IMG/VR virus record: IMGVR_UViG_3300044675_003597
Location: 1-30,366 of that record
From: a virus
DNA length: 30,366 nucleotides
Strand: one strand, 5' to 3'
In this document: positions 22,236-28,507 of the stretch, one piece after another
How positions within the stretch are numbered: position 1 is the first letter of the stretch
Layout of the letters: each line of letters starts with the position of its first letter
The notes under the pieces: model-generated
Databases searched by the model: none
Told to the model about the DNA's origin: nothing
The model's input: only the letters and a program-made list of their open reading frames with translations
Program-made: the position numbers and the translations under genes

Positions 22236-22342
22236 TGTTCGACTTCACGGTTAAGGAAATGTTCCAGGCGGTCGCCGCGACCGTCTTTATCTGGGTCGTC
22301 CTGGTCCTCGTCTTCACGGCGGGGACAGGAGTCGCGCGATGA
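22235..22342 (+). CDS. Very small single-pass membrane protein
   Basis: This 35-residue ORF has AAGGGAGGCG upstream, a GTG start overlapping the previous stop, and an ATGA overlap with the next gene. Residues about 10-32 are hydrophobic (AVAATVFIWVVLVLVFTAGT). The tight overlaps and ribosome site support translation. No function can be assigned. Confidence 0.6.
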   Translation: MFDFTVKEMFQAVAATVFIWVVLVLVFTAGTGVAR

Positions 22343-22827
22343 TCGCGGTTCGATATCCGTCCCTCTACAACACGCGACCAGAGGCGACGATCGAATCCTG
22401 GGCGGACCTCGTCGAGGTCCTCTCGGATCATCGCGAGAACGTCGATAAGGAGCGCGCGCCGATGTGGTCGCCCGTCTCCCTGGTCCCAGGTGGGACTCGG
22501 AAGAACGCGGCCGTCGATACGGTGAACGCCTTCGTTATCGACGTCGACGGAGGGACCGCCTACGCGGACCTCCGACCGCGCCTGGAAGGTCGAGAGTGGG
22601 TCGCGTATTCGACACACTCCCACCGCCCAGAGGCGGAACGATTCCACGTCGTCGTCCGACTCCCCGAACCGATTCGGGGCCAGGACTGGGCGGCGCGATA
22701 TGACGTCCTCCGAGGGACGTTCGGGGCGGGAGATGTTCTTCGCGCCCCTTGCCACTCTTACTTCGTCCCTCAACACCGACCAGGGGCGGAGTGGTTCGTA
22801 GAGGTCGGGAATGGAGGTTCGAAGTGA
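22339..22827 (+). CDS. Primase-like (AEP-type) domain protein without a helicase part
   Basis: The 162-residue protein contains VNAFVIDVDGGTAYADLRP near residues 65-85, then EWVAYSTHSHRPEAERFHVV and VRLPEP. This matches the catalytic core order of phage archaeo-eukaryotic primase/PrimPol-like proteins: a DxD acidic pair, a ST-HSH segment and a R-H-VVV-LPEP strand. Most relatives continue into a helical and helicase region, while this one stops after a short CHSYFVPQHRPGAEW segment. It may prime replication together with other proteins or be a specialised remnant. ATGA overlap and no gap to the next gene place it in the early operon. Confidence 0.72.
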   Translation: MIAVRYPSLYNTRPEATIESWADLVEVLSDHRENVDKERAPMWSPVSLVPGGTRKNAAVDTVNAFVIDVDGGTAYADLRPRLEGREWVAYSTHSHRPEAERFHVVVRLPEPIRGQDWAARYDVLRGTFGAGDVLRAPCHSYFVPQHRPGAEWFVEVGNGGSK

Positions 22828-22958
22828 AGAACTACGGAGAGACAGGTCGGGACTATTACCGACTCCAACAGAAGGCCGCGCGACAGGAACGCGCCGCCTG
22901 GACGATCGTCGCGATGGGGATCTTCCTCTTCGCCCTGGTCGTCCTGGGGGTGATCTAA
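22824..22958 (+). CDS. Small membrane protein
   Basis: This 44-residue protein starts at GTG 22824 in a GTGA overlap. A longer frame upstream has no ribosome site. A charged N-terminal half (KNYGETGRDYYRLQQKAARQ) leads to one membrane segment (TIVAMGIFLFALVVLGVI) at the C-terminus. It is the second tiny membrane protein in this early operon. Function unknown. It may affect host membrane or replication complex location. Confidence 0.62.
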   Translation: MKNYGETGRDYYRLQQKAARQERAAWTIVAMGIFLFALVVLGVI

Positions 22959-23839
22959 TGCCGAGCGTATCGAAGGCGATCGATCCGAAGAGGGTCGGGA
23001 TCTCGAAGTCCCTTATTACCTCGACGGCCCTCTGTAATCGGAAGGGATGGTTCGCGGAGAAGGTTCGAACCTCGGATGGTGGGCGCGTCCCACTCATCGC
23101 GAACGAACGGATCTCCTTCGGGTCCGCCCTTGACGAGGCGATCCTCTCGATCGTCGAGAAGATCCGCGAGAACGAACCGTGGAGGATCGAGGAGGCCCTC
23201 GCCCTGGGCGTTCGCGCGGCGATGGATCGACCGAACGATGGGACGATCGACTGGGGACAGTTCTCGGACGACCTCTGGGTCGCCCTTCGACTGTTCGCGG
23301 ATGACGTCCTGGGCGGCGGTATCGAGGAACCTCGGATTAACTTCCACGGATGCCTCGTCCAGGGTATCGACGGGGAGTCGATCCGCGTCGAACACCCAGA
23401 GTTCGGGACGGTGATCGGGACGCCCGACTTCATCATCTCGGGGAAGGGTCGGGCGAATGGACGCGACCTCGTCCTGGACTTAAAGTCCTCGGCGCGGGCG
23501 AAGTCGGAGAAGGATCTTCGGTCTCCCGAGATGGCCTTCTACGCCTTCCTCTACGCCCAGAAATGGGGAGGAGATATTCCCGACGTGGGATATCTAACCT
23601 ATATCCGATCGAAGACGCCGCGGTTCCAGATCCTCGTCGGAGAGGGAACGGCGGACCACCTTCGGATCGCGGAGGAGTTCTTAAAGACGACGAAGTTCGT
23701 CGTCGCGCGCGAGACGGCGGAGGAGGTCGGGTTCTCGACCTCTCTCTGTCGGTCGTGCGAATGGCGTAAACCGAACCCGACTGTCGGGTTCGATGGATGT
23801 AGCGTCGGTCTCCTAATGGCCGATGAGGAGGAGGAATAA
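22958..23839 (+). CDS. PD-(D/E)XK exonuclease, Cas4/RecB-like with probable iron-sulphur cluster
   Basis: The 293-residue protein has the nuclease core GTPD157 followed by D174-L-K176 in LVLDLKSS, and a following helix with MAFYAFLYAQ, the RecB-type QhxxY-like region. C26 in the N-terminal part and C264, C267 and C281 in the C-terminal part (LCRSCEW, FDGCS) are spaced as in Cas4 and AddB 4Fe-4S nucleases. It would resect DNA ends. Next to a predicted single-strand annealing protein it suggests a lambda-Red-like recombination pair. TAATG overlaps mark both ends. No CRISPR repeats or other Cas genes are in the window. Confidence 0.85.
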   Translation: MPSVSKAIDPKRVGISKSLITSTALCNRKGWFAEKVRTSDGGRVPLIANERISFGSALDEAILSIVEKIRENEPWRIEEALALGVRAAMDRPNDGTIDWGQFSDDLWVALRLFADDVLGGGIEEPRINFHGCLVQGIDGESIRVEHPEFGTVIGTPDFIISGKGRANGRDLVLDLKSSARAKSEKDLRSPEMAFYAFLYAQKWGGDIPDVGYLTYIRSKTPRFQILVGEGTADHLRIAEEFLKTTKFVVARETAEEVGFSTSLCRSCEWRKPNPTVGFDGCSVGLLMADEEEE

Positions 23840-24507
23840 TGTCGAACGGATACGACCTGTCGAACTATGTCGAGGTCTCGGATCGAATCCAGGAGTGGTT
23901 CGTAAAGCATCCAGAGGGACGCATCCTTACCGAGGTCCAGGAGTTAACCGATAAGAGGGTCGTCGTAAAGGCGACCGTCTATCGCGACGCCGCCGAGGTG
24001 ATCGCGGGAGTCGGACACTCCGCCCTCTCGATCCCAGGGACGACGCCCTACACGCGAGGGTCGGAGTTGGAGAACGCCGAGACCTCGGCCGTGGGACGCG
24101 CCCTGGTAATGGCGGGACTCGTCTCGAAGAAGGTCGCCTCGGCGGACGAGGTACGGGCGAAGAGGGTCGAAACGCCCCAGGCGCGCCCGTTCCAGGCGGC
24201 GGCGGTATCGGTAGGGAGTGGACCAGAAGACGCCGCTCCGACGCCCCAGGACCCCTCTACGGACCTCGGGGCGGACGACGCGATCCGATTCGCGGCCGAG
24301 TCGATGGGGTTCGTCGCCCAGGACCAGGCTAAGGGGATGTCCGTATGTTGGAAGCACAACCGACCGTGGAAGTTTAAGTCGGGCGAGACGAACGGGAAGG
24401 CCTGGGAGTTCTGGTCCTGTGGGTCCCGCGACCCAGAGGCGAAGAAGGGATGGTGTGATGAGCGTCCGACTCCCGCCTGGATTTCCGCCCAGAAGGACGC
24501 CCGCTAA
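23839..24507 (+). CDS. Probable ERF/Rad52-like single-strand annealing or ssDNA-binding protein
   Basis: The 222-residue protein contains GTTPYTRGSELENAETSAVG followed by RALVMAGL near residues 67-94. The ENAETSAxGRAL signature is widespread in ERF/Rad52-type and ssDNA-binding recombination proteins of phages. The N-terminal part is an alpha-beta domain, the middle a Pro/Ala linker. The C-terminus is a cysteine-rich ribbon (VCWKHNRPWKFKSG, WSCGS, GWCDE) that could bind zinc. It directly follows a RecB-like exonuclease. Family is supported by the signature; annealing activity is inferred. Confidence 0.78.
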   Translation: MSNGYDLSNYVEVSDRIQEWFVKHPEGRILTEVQELTDKRVVVKATVYRDAAEVIAGVGHSALSIPGTTPYTRGSELENAETSAVGRALVMAGLVSKKVASADEVRAKRVETPQARPFQAAAVSVGSGPEDAAPTPQDPSTDLGADDAIRFAAESMGFVAQDQAKGMSVCWKHNRPWKFKSGETNGKAWEFWSCGSRDPEAKKGWCDERPTPAWISAQKDAR

Positions 24508-24758
24508 TGGCCGTCGAGAGGGATCTCTCCGAACTGGGACAGGCGTATTCCGAACTCGTCGGGAGTCCTGTCGCGGTTCGGGTGATCCTGGTCGGTGGGT
24601 CGTGGTCGGTAAGTCTTACCTCGACGGGGTGGGTCTATGACGATGGAGGGATCTCGATCACGGATGGGACTCTGTCGCGGGCGATCGAAGTCGCCCAGAA
24701 GACCGTCCTCGTCCTGGCCCGTAAGAAGAGGATTAAGGAGGCGAAAGATGAAGGGTAG
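24507..24758 (+). CDS. Small protein of unknown function in the recombination operon
   Basis: This 83-residue protein has an N-terminal helix (RDLSELGQAYSELVG), beta strands (AVRVILVGGSWSVSLTSTGW) and a C-terminal basic helix (TVLVLARKKRIKEAKDEG). TAATG overlap with the upstream gene and overlap with the next gene support translation. I recognise no family. Position between annealing and replication-type proteins suggests DNA work. Confidence 0.65.
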   Translation: MAVERDLSELGQAYSELVGSPVAVRVILVGGSWSVSLTSTGWVYDDGGISITDGTLSRAIEVAQKTVLVLARKKRIKEAKDEG

Positions 24759-25170
24759 GCCCTGGGCGAAGTTAGACGTCGGAACTCCGAGAGACGCGAG
24801 GGTCTCGACCCTGTCCTCGGACGGTGTTCGGTGGGCGTTCGTCGCGGTGATTCTCGCCGCGAAGGAACAGGACCGACCAGGTGGGTTCGAGTCGATCGAC
24901 CACCTACGCGCGGTCGTAAGTCCGTCGGTGGGAGAGGCGATCCAGGAACTCGTCGATAAGGGTCTCCTCTCCGTCGATCCCGACGGTGGAGTCCACGTCG
25001 CGAACTGGAAGAAGTACCAGATCGACCCGACGAAGTCGGAACGTGCGGCCAGGTATCGCGAGAAGATCGCGGCGGAGAAGGCGATCGAGACGCGAGTCCT
25101 TCGATCTCCGACTCCTCGAAACGGTCGGGCGGAGTCGGTCGCGGATATCGTTCGTCGGGTGTCGAAGTGA
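24748..25170 (+). CDS. Winged-helix replication initiation-type protein
   Basis: This 140-residue protein starts at ATG 24748, with AAGGAGG seven bases upstream. The longer frame from 24637 lacks such a site. Residues 1-85 match the DnaD/lambda-O-like winged helix of phage replication proteins: LDVGTPRDARVSTLSSDGVR, WAFVAVILAAKEQ, ELVDKGLLSVD, VHVANWKKYQID. The rest is a charged helix (ERAARYREKIAAEKAIETR) and linker. It should bind the origin or load the helicase, but no helicase loader or helicase is visible. It ends VSK with GTGA. Confidence 0.78.
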   Translation: MKGRPWAKLDVGTPRDARVSTLSSDGVRWAFVAVILAAKEQDRPGGFESIDHLRAVVSPSVGEAIQELVDKGLLSVDPDGGVHVANWKKYQIDPTKSERAARYREKIAAEKAIETRVLRSPTPRNGRAESVADIVRRVSK

Positions 25171-25745
25171 TCGCCCAGGCGTTCGGATACAGGGTCGCGA
25201 TTACCGACGAGGTCCGCGCCCTGGCCCGAACCTTCTATCCGAAGGATCGGGACTTCTCGAAGACGGACCTCGGGATCGAGGCCCCGATCGTCGGGGCGTT
25301 CGGGGAGGCGGTGTTCGCAACAGCGGCGACAGAGATCGGTCTCGGGTGGGACTACGTCGGAGACCGTCGGATCTATGTCGAAGGCGAGTACCAGTCCTGG
25401 GACTTCGAGACGCCCGTCGGGACCGTCGAGGTGAAGTCGAAGGCGTCCCACTATCGACCCCACTCGGAGTTCTTTGCGGGGTTCTCGGAGGCCGCCCTGG
25501 TCTTCGAGAAGGCGGACCTCTTCGTCTTCGTCTCCCTGTTCCCGAAGGCGTCGGAAGAGGACGCCTGGTCGTACCAGGAGGGATACGTCGTCGGGTGGAC
25601 GACCCGCGTCGACTTCCTCGAACGTGCGAACCACGAACCGAAGGGAACGATTATGGGCGGCGGACGGCCGTCGACTCGACCGATGCGGACCTTAAAGGTG
25701 AAGGAGTTAATCCCCTTCTCGGGCATCGCGGGAGGTGTGAAATGA
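25167..25745 (+). CDS. Predicted PD-(D/E)XK nuclease
   Basis: The 192-residue protein shows GAFGEAVFATAATEIGLGW, a helix with Glu, then WDFETPVGTVEVKSK. The order E ... D ... E-x-K fits the restriction-endonuclease-like fold. A later strand (KADLFVFVSLFP) and a basic C-terminal part follow. It might be a restriction-type or repair nuclease. GTG start overlaps the previous stop, and it begins VIA like two other genes behind the same junction. The assignment rests on fold motifs, not a named family. Confidence 0.72.
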   Translation: MIAQAFGYRVAITDEVRALARTFYPKDRDFSKTDLGIEAPIVGAFGEAVFATAATEIGLGWDYVGDRRIYVEGEYQSWDFETPVGTVEVKSKASHYRPHSEFFAGFSEAALVFEKADLFVFVSLFPKASEEDAWSYQEGYVVGWTTRVDFLERANHEPKGTIMGGGRPSTRPMRTLKVKELIPFSGIAGGVK

Positions 25746-25755
25746 ACTAAGAAAC

Positions 25756-25787
25756 GTCCCTGGGACGATTTATCCCGTCCCTTTTTT
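25756..25787 (+). terminator. Intrinsic terminator with a six-T tract
   Basis: GGGACG (25762-25767) and CGTCCC (25776-25781) form a stem followed at once by TTTTTT (25782-25787). GTCCC-T-GGGAC just upstream, and CGTCCCCAGGACG downstream, allow alternative pairings, so attenuation is possible. It ends the early operon started at 21608. Confidence 0.8.
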
Positions 25788-25816
25788 CGTCCCCAGGACG
25801 GCGAAAGGACGGACGA

Positions 25817-25851
25817 GACAAGAGACAATAGACAAGAGACTTATTAATAAG
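25817..25851 (+). promoter_or_regulatory. AT-rich regulatory patch: direct repeats and a palindrome before the next operon
   Basis: GACAAGAGAC occurs twice (25817-25826 and 25831-25840), spaced 14 bases apart. A perfect 12-base palindrome CTTATTAATAAG (25840-25851) follows. The patch is far more AT-rich than its surroundings. A TAATAA at 25845-25850 with GAGACA 17 bases upstream (25822-25827) is a weak candidate promoter. The patch may be an operator or replication site. Confidence 0.5.
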
Positions 25852-25864
25852 AGAGGCGGTACAA

Positions 25865-26320
25865 ATGAACCAGGATAAGAAGACGATCGAGGAGAGGACA
25901 CCGAACGAGGTTCTCCCGATGTTGTACGAAGGGGGAACGGGCGCGCCGTTCTTCGAATATCTCCTCTTTCCGCATTACCAGGAGGCGTTCTCGATCCTAT
26001 GCGATCGACAGAGAAAGTATGGGCCACAGAACATCCTCGGGGCGGGAGTTCCAGGGGTGATCGAACAGGCGAGGAATAAGATCGATCGGGCGCGCGCCCA
26101 ACTTCGAGGAGACTACGTCGGAGGCGAGATTCTCTTAGAGAAGATGGACGAGGAGACGTCGAAGATCTTCGAGGACTCTCTAATCGACCTCGCGAACTAT
26201 GCGTTAATCGCCCTCGCCCTCCACCGTGGGACCTGGGTTCCAGAAATGGTAATGGCGAAAGATAACCCGCTCCGCGCCTACGGCCTGGACGTCTCCTGGT
26301 GGGATGAGTCGCGGATATGA
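25865..26320 (+). CDS. All-alpha NTP pyrophosphohydrolase-like (MazG/DUF1599-type) protein
   Basis: This 151-residue protein has KYGPQNILGAGVPGVIEQAR followed by NKIDRARAQL. Later comes FEDSLIDLANYALIALALHR. Such a KYG...K-x-R... ED-x3-DLANYA pattern is typical of DUF1599/Nmad1 and MazG-like all-alpha nucleotide pyrophosphohydrolases, which clear or modify nucleotides. GAGAGGCGG precedes the ATG, and the stop overlaps the next start in ATGA. It may affect modified or non-canonical dNTPs. Substrate unknown. Confidence 0.78.
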   Translation: MNQDKKTIEERTPNEVLPMLYEGGTGAPFFEYLLFPHYQEAFSILCDRQRKYGPQNILGAGVPGVIEQARNKIDRARAQLRGDYVGGEILLEKMDEETSKIFEDSLIDLANYALIALALHRGTWVPEMVMAKDNPLRAYGLDVSWWDESRI

Positions 26321-26649
26321 GTTCCTCTAAGTGTCGAAGATGCGGCGCGCCGATCCCGTTCGTTTACGGGGAGTCGCGGTTGTGTTCTAATGAGAACGCC
26401 TGTACGAAGGCGGAAGGAGCGCGAATGGAAGACGTAATCGAGAAGGTGGATAAGAGTTCTGTCCTGGATGCGATCCAGGAGTTCGTCGAACGGTTCGGGT
26501 ACGCCCCGACGGTTCGCGAGTTAGCGGGCGGCCTCGGGTGTGGACACTCGACCGTCCAGAAGGCCCTCTTCGACCTGGTCGACGAGGGGAAGATTAAGAG
26601 GGTCCCAGGCGTCGCGCGTGGGATCGTAGTCTCGGGAGGTGTGCGATGA
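26317..26649 (+). CDS. LexA-type winged-helix regulator fused to a zinc ribbon
   Basis: The first 30 residues form a ribbon with C6, C9, C23 and C29. Residues about 48-105 match the LexA DNA-binding domain: FVERFGYAPTVRELAGGLGC, then STVQKALFDLVDEGKIKRVP and ARGIVV. LexA proteins normally continue into a self-cleaving S24 domain, which is absent, so this should be a fixed regulator not inactivated by RecA. An ATG at 26425 would give the winged helix alone, but has no strong ribosome site. Possible targets are SOS-type sites or its own operon. Confidence 0.8.
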   Translation: MSSSKCRRCGAPIPFVYGESRLCSNENACTKAEGARMEDVIEKVDKSSVLDAIQEFVERFGYAPTVRELAGGLGCGHSTVQKALFDLVDEGKIKRVPGVARGIVVSGGVR

Positions 26650-26978
26650 CGGGCGAAGGGATGTGGATTCCTCTCGGGGAGTTCTGTTATCGAGTCGCGG
26701 GAGACGCCGAGGACGTTCGTCTTCGGGTCGAGCGTGGATGCTACGCGAACGGGAACACCGCGGTCCGCGCGGTGATCTCCGACACGGGCGAACCCTACGC
26801 GACTCTATCCTCGAACGCCGAGGAACGCCTGGCCGATGGGGAGTTCTTCCTTAAATACTGGTCGGAGAATAAGGAGATCGCGGACGTCTTCGCCCGCCTC
26901 CACTTCGTCGAACTGGTCTACGTCGAGGAACCGACGACGGGCTACCACGCGCCCGCCCTCTATCGGATCGTCGGGTAG
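26646..26978 (+). CDS. Small acidic protein of mobile-element type, function unknown
   Basis: This 110-residue protein overlaps the previous stop. CYANGNTAVRAVISDTGEPY, then ATLSSNAEERLADGEFFLKY and WSENKEI make a pattern (Y-NG-A, GEPY-x-L-x-N, GEFF-K-x3-EN). It resembles a family of small proteins (DUF4313-like) common in plasmids and phages. That resemblance is from memory and loose. The net charge is strongly negative, which could suit a DNA mimic, but this is not shown. Confidence 0.6.
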   Translation: MTGEGMWIPLGEFCYRVAGDAEDVRLRVERGCYANGNTAVRAVISDTGEPYATLSSNAEERLADGEFFLKYWSENKEIADVFARLHFVELVYVEEPTTGYHAPALYRIVG

Positions 26979-26981
26979 GAT
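26976..26981 (+). promoter_or_regulatory. Possible -10 box (TAGGAT) six bases before the 26988 start
   Basis: TAGGAT followed by six bases and ATG repeats the arrangement at 366-380. The stop of the previous gene overlaps the box. No -35 is visible, and AGGA inside it could also be a weak ribosome site. Confidence 0.3.
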
Positions 26982-26987
26982 CTACGA

Positions 26988-27185
26988 ATGGCGGGTGTAA
27001 AGAAGACAGGCGGCGGTCCGCGCCGCGAACCACGATGGACTCTTCGGGATTGTTCTTCCTGTGGGAAGGAGATCTCGAAGGGTTCCGAGGCCTCGCGCCT
27101 TCGGAGTGTGTGGTGGCCAGAGGAAGGCGGACGACGCTCTGGTTATACCTGGGTCCATAAGGCCCACCTCTTCGGGGCGAAGTAA
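26988..27185 (+). CDS. Small basic protein with a CSSCG zinc knuckle
   Basis: This 65-residue protein has a basic N-terminus, a CSSCG knuckle near residues 22-26, and a Trp-rich C-terminal half with His (VHKAHLFG), so one zinc could be bound. The start has no strong ribosome site. Its stop overlaps the next gene (TAATG). Function unknown. Confidence 0.62.
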   Translation: MAGVKKTGGGPRREPRWTLRDCSSCGKEISKGSEASRLRSVWWPEEGGRRSGYTWVHKAHLFGAK

Positions 27186-27379
27186 TGTCCCCGACGTTCG
27201 ACTTCGAGTGTCTCGGGTGTGGGATCGTCGAGGTCTACGTTCGCCCGTTCGACGACTCGAACGTTCCGACCTGTCTCGAATGCGGACAACCGACGAAGAG
27301 ACTCTTCCCTGTACCGACCGTAGTCTATAAAGGCGACGGGTGGGCGAAGAAGGATCGAGAGGGGAAGTCGAATGGGTAA
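27185..27379 (+). CDS. FmdB-type zinc ribbon protein
   Basis: This 64-residue protein follows the FmdB-family pattern: PTFDFECLGCGIVEVYVRPF, then CLECG, then VVYKGDGWAKKD. The two CxxC pairs would bind zinc. Family members are small regulators or zinc proteins widespread in bacteria and phages, with poorly known roles. TAATG links it to the previous gene, and its end overlaps the next start. Confidence 0.85.
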   Translation: MSPTFDFECLGCGIVEVYVRPFDDSNVPTCLECGQPTKRLFPVPTVVYKGDGWAKKDREGKSNG

Positions 27380-27761
27380 GTTTAAGGATCTCGATATCGA
27401 AGAACAGAACGTCCGATCGCGTCGGGGACGCACGTCGCGACGGCGCGGAAATGATTTCGAGAGATGGATCGCGGCCCGTATCGGTGGAGAGGCGAAACGA
27501 ACGGGGATGTTCGGGACGAAGACCGACGTCGAGGCCCCGTGGATCGCGATCCAGGCGAAGAATGGAAAGTCCTATCCAGAGAGAATCGACGGATGGCTAC
27601 GGTCGATCTCTGTCCGCGGAGACCAACTCCGCGCCGTCGTCCTGGGCGACGCCCCAGGTCCAGGGGTGAAGAGGCGGACACTTATCGTCCTCGACTTCGA
27701 AACCTTCCTGTCCTGGTATGCGAACGGAGGAGAAGATGTCGAGACCATCGTCGAGGAATAG
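27372..27761 (+). CDS. Resolvase-like PD-(D/E)XK nuclease (Hjc/VRR type)
   Basis: The 129-residue protein has a basic N-terminus and then RRGNDFERWIAARIGG with a catalytic-type Glu. GTKTDVEAPWIAIQAKNG follows, giving the E ... D-V ... I-Q-x-K motif of Holliday-junction resolvases and VRR nucleases. A helix with IDGWLRSI and a later strand complete the small fold. It would resolve branched replicated DNA before packaging. It overlaps both the FmdB gene and the following gene. Confidence 0.82.
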   Translation: MGKFKDLDIEEQNVRSRRGRTSRRRGNDFERWIAARIGGEAKRTGMFGTKTDVEAPWIAIQAKNGKSYPERIDGWLRSISVRGDQLRAVVLGDAPGPGVKRRTLIVLDFETFLSWYANGGEDVETIVEE

Positions 27762-27957
27762 TCGGGTCCTGGACCCGCGAACCGAACTCGTCCTCGCCCT
27801 GTCGGAGGCGCGACGCCTCGGCGAGAAGACACTCTCGGAGGCCCCAGAGTTCCTCCGCGGATACGTCGAGGGGATGACGGTCGCGATCGAGATCGTCCGC
27901 GCCCTGGACCCTGGACCGACTCTCGCGATCGACAGAAGGCGAACGGAGATTCGCTAG
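27736..27957 (+). CDS. Small helical protein of unknown function
   Basis: I chose ATG 27736 over 27718 because ACGGAGGAG lies seven bases upstream. The 73-residue protein is largely helical (RTELVLALSEARRLGEKTL, YVEGMTVAIEIVRAL). It overlaps the resolvase gene by 26 bases and abuts the next start. No family is recognised. Confidence 0.62.
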   Translation: MSRPSSRNSRVLDPRTELVLALSEARRLGEKTLSEAPEFLRGYVEGMTVAIEIVRALDPGPTLAIDRRRTEIR

Positions 27958-28473
27958 ATGCGAACCCTCGCGGTCGCGGTTCTGTCCCTCTCTCTCGCGG
28001 TGGGACTTCTGGCCGTAGACGCCCTGGGAAGGCCCAGAGAGGCCGTTCTACCCTGTACCGCTACCTCCACGCCCTCTCCCACTCCCTCGCCTGTCCTGGG
28101 GCCTCCTACGCCTGTCGAGGCCCCGATCGTCGGGATCGCCTCCTGGTACGGGAACCCGAGGAAGTGGGGGGAACCGACGGTCGCCTGGTATACGCGGAAG
28201 ACTAAACACGGCGACCCTGTCGTCTTCTACGCCGCGGCGGGTCCGAAACTCCGAGACTTCCTGGGCGATCCGAACCCGTACCTCGAACACTATCCGCTCC
28301 TCATTACGAACCCGAAGAACGGGCGGACGATCCTTATCGTCGTCGTCGATTGGTGTTCCTGTTCGAAGGGAAGGCCAGGCGAGAAGTTAGTCGACCTAAG
28401 TCCCGCCGCCTTCCTCGCCCTGGGAGTTCCACTCTCTCGCGGTATCCAGAAGGTCTATATCTCTCGTCCGTAA
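27958..28473 (+). CDS. Secreted RlpA-like double-psi beta-barrel protein
   Basis: The 171-residue protein has a signal peptide (RTLAVAVLSLSLAVGLLA), a Pro/Thr/Ser linker and a double-psi barrel. The barrel shows VGIASWYG, then TILIVVVDWCSC with the key Asp, and VDLSPAAFLALG near the end, the RlpA/expansin layout. Relatives bind or cut peptidoglycan as lytic transglycosylases. It lies among early genes, far from the lysis cassette, and has no holin nearby. It could modify the wall during takeover, limit superinfection or help release. Activity is predicted only. Confidence 0.83.
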   Translation: MRTLAVAVLSLSLAVGLLAVDALGRPREAVLPCTATSTPSPTPSPVLGPPTPVEAPIVGIASWYGNPRKWGEPTVAWYTRKTKHGDPVVFYAAAGPKLRDFLGDPNPYLEHYPLLITNPKNGRTILIVVVDWCSCSKGRPGEKLVDLSPAAFLALGVPLSRGIQKVYISRP

Positions 28474-28494
28474 ACGCCCGAGGCGTTCTTCGCC

Positions 28495-28500
28495 TAAGAT
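28495..28500 (+). promoter_or_regulatory. TAAGAT -10 box seven bases before the 28508 start (leaderless type)
   Basis: TAAGAT matches the -10 of early promoter copy 1, lies seven bases before ATG 28508, and no ribosome site is present. A small stem AGGCG/CGCCT (28481-28485, 28491-28495) precedes it. No -35 box is visible. Confidence 0.4.
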
Positions 28501-28507
28501 CCCGCCT

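Noticed and set aside
22150-23436. 428-residue open frame on the minus strand
   Set aside because: It is antisense to the early operon, which has overlapping starts and recognisable proteins. GC-rich codon bias leaves the opposite strand open. Its translation is Arg/Ser-rich with no motif.
22958-23839. Cas4 as part of a CRISPR system
   Set aside because: No repeats, Cas1 or other Cas genes are in the window. The neighbour is a recombination-type protein, so a phage exonuclease role fits better.
24504-25634. 376-residue minus-strand open frame
   Set aside because: Lies opposite the winged-helix and nuclease genes, which carry motifs and ribosome sites. The antisense translation is low-complexity.
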